A program made the position numbers and the translations under genes. 64,000 nucleotides of DNA. Origin: Locusta migratoria. Its lineage: Eukaryota > Arthropoda > Insecta > Orthoptera > Acrididae. The notes beneath the pieces are model-generated. The model saw only the letters and a program-made list of their open reading frames with translations. It was not told the DNA's origin and searched no databases. Of this stretch, positions 62,711 through 64,000 are shown piece by piece. Each line of letters opens with the position of its first letter. Within the stretch, counting starts at the first letter, position 1. The stretch spans positions 644,368,898 to 644,432,897 of the forward strand of contig CM048746.1 in NCBI GenBank assembly GCA_026315105.1. Reading direction: 5' to 3'.

Positions 62711-63213
62711 GCCTAGCCTACTGGCGGCACCACTTCTTGACATTGGATCCAGTGTCCTCAAGGATAGACTTGCGCATAATAACTCGCGATCGGCAGCACT
62801 CACTTCGCTCTTTTAGTTCGTCCGCTCCCAGCGGCGTGGTCTGCGCGTGCAGGTAGAGGGGGAAGTTCCCCCACCTAGCTGCTTCATGTGCTTGCTGCTT
62901 GAGCCGCTAACGACATCACGCAAACCAAAAGAAACAGTTTGTGGATTTCTCGCGTTTAAGTCTAGAGTTATCTCTATATCTTGGCATTATGGAATTCATT
63001 AGTCAGATATTGCAGAGTGTAGAACACATGAAATTAGAAATTTTGTAGCACTGCACTATGTGATCTAGCAGGCAGACGCTCACCTCGTAAGACTCATCAG
63101 CAGAAGGCAAACACGTGATTTTTAATTCTGCTACGCGCCCTCTCGCTATTTCCCGTCGGTCTTCGGAAAAGAATCCAACGAACTATGAAGCGAAATACGT
63201 ATGGCATAATCGT

Positions 63214-63290
63214 CCGTTGCTCCTAGTTCGTCCGCTGCTCCTAGTTCGTCCGCTCCTTCTAGTTCGTCCGCTCCTTCTAGTTCGTCCGCT
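63214..63290 (+). repeat. 18-bp tandem array inside repeat D4 (4 units)
   Basis: CCGTTGCTCCTAGTTCGT, CCGCTGCTCCTAGTTCGT, then two CCGCTCCTTCTAGTTCGT units. The core TAGTTCGTCCGC is a single-copy word in D1, so the array expanded locally. Confidence 0.88.
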
Positions 63291-63552
63291 CTTTTTTGTC
63301 TTTTGCTACCGCTACTAAAAGAGCTCTTTTTTATGACAGCTTTTTTATATAATGAATCAGTGTTACCAAAGCGTTTGCTTTTACCCGTATTTTTGGACAA
63401 TTTGACATCAAATACTTAGGCAAATAAACCAGTTATTTACACGAATGGGTGATACAATGGTATTCAACTACTATGCTTACAGAGTACTCGTAGTACTTTA
63501 TTTTTAAAATAGATTTCTTGCGGCAGTGAACTATGAAACTACAGCTGAGCTC

Positions 63553-63853
63553 AAAATTACTAAAAAAAATTCCGTGTGTAGTGTAGTGGATTTATTGTCG
63601 AAACTCAGCGTTTCGTCCCCGACTGCGGAGGACATTCTCAAGGGGGATCGTAGCACTTTCAATGTCCGATACATACCCTGGCTCGCTACTCAGTCAGGAC
63701 ATTGAAAGTGCTACGATCCCCCTTGAGAATGTCCTCCGCAGTCGGGGACTAAACGTTGGGTTTCGACAATAAATCCGCTAGATCATGGCATAATAGCCCG
63801 GAAATTTTTAGTAATTTTGACCATTCCGGCCGTGAAAGTTTACACTTTACAAT
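63553..63853. repeat. fold-back element with hammerhead-like motif, in repeat D4
   Basis: Arms about 115-125 bp, meeting at 63667 and 63697 with a 29-base loop. Left AAAATTACTAAAAAAAATTC to CACTTTCAATGTCC, right GGACATTGAAAGTG to TTTTTAGTAATTTT. The 12-bp duplication ACAGCTGAGCTC (63541-63552, 63854-63865) is perfect. Each arm holds TTGAGAATGTCC, loop, GGGGACGAAACG (minus at 63610-63642; plus mirror 63720-63752 with CTAAACG). Confidence 0.88.
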
Positions 63854-64000
63854 ACAGCTGAGCTCTATCTCAGGTCGAAATGAAGGTAATTGGCAGAAGG
63901 GAATCTCGCGATTCTGCGCGCTCTCGCCTCCTCTCGCTTTTACCCGTCAGTCTTCGGAAAAGAAGCGGACGAACTAAGAGGCGAGGGATCTGCGAACTAG

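Larger units (their letters stand above)
62764..64000 (+). repeat. repeat D, copy 4, interrupted, running off the window
   Basis: Left part 62764-63318 begins TAGACTTGCGCATAATAAC and shares all D1 landmarks; right part from 63854 has CAGCTGAGCTCTATCTCAGG, TTGGCAGAAGGGAATCTCGC and GATCTGCGAACTAG at the window edge. Bases 63319-63530 are an AT-rich insertion with no other match, and a fold-back occupies 63553-63853. Confidence 0.82.

Noticed and set aside
63214..63290. CRISPR-like array
   Set aside because: Units are contiguous 18-bp tandem repeats without spacers, inside a eukaryotic repeat.

Overview
This window looks like intergenic DNA from a very large, repeat-loaded insect genome, most probably a grasshopper or locust (Schistocerca-like). 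That assignment is my inference from recognised repeat types: dozens of tRNA-headed SINE copies with a GATGACC-type 3' hairpin, RTE, CR1, I and R1 type LINEs, Tc1/mariner and Penelope-like elements. I found no host protein-coding exon, rRNA or genuine tRNA gene. Every long open frame with a recognisable motif belongs to a mobile element.

Layout. 0-5 kb: RTE 3' end, SINEs, composite repeat H1. 5.5-6.3 kb: unclassified repeat D1. 8-9 kb: RTE copy split by a SINE. 10.7-13.4 kb: piggyBac-like remnant, CR1a copy, Penelope-like element (PLE1) with SINE insertions. 15.5-18.8 kb: SINE F, a 0.95-kb near-perfect inverted repeat holding a SINE, Tc1 copy 1, SINE A. 19.9-21.9 kb: CR1b split by a 5'-truncated CR1a copy. 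22-24.2 kb: nested SINEs, Tc1 copy 2 ending in (TG)n. 25-27.6 kb: RTE, a small inverted-repeat element, a three-layer SINE nest. 27.7-31.3 kb: largely unrecognised. 31.3-34.7 kb: tRNA-like SINEs and a mariner fold-back split by RTE. 36.5-37.8 kb: composite repeat H2. 39.4-43.3 kb: SINE B, RTE, SINE E, PLE2, repeat D2. 43.9-47.3 kb: D3, GC-rich island, SINE C cluster, R1-like LINE. 47.76-53.65 kb: complete I-type LINE with both ORFs open and an 11-bp target duplication. 54-55.7 kb: small inverted-repeat elements. 56.6-61.7 kb: CR1a and CR1b. 61.8-64 kb: GC island, a 427-bp fold-back with 8-bp flanking repeats, and repeat D4 carrying a second fold-back.

How the parts relate. The I-type LINE is the only element here that looks recently active and autonomous. 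Its 3' end carries a hairpin (arms GGGGGAC/GTCCCCC around a TGATGACC...TAGTT loop) that reappears with compensating stem changes in SINE families A and B, so an I-type enzyme is a reasonable partner for those SINEs. Many insertions can be ordered in time because they sit inside other elements with target duplications. A CTGAAGA-hairpin-GAAAC motif, resembling part of a hammerhead ribozyme core, recurs at the end of PLE2, in two fold-backs and at three other places.

Limits. Family names rest on motifs read by eye. Boundaries of degenerate copies are approximate to about 10-50 bases. Family letters (SINE A-F, repeats D, G, H) are local labels used only in this annotation.
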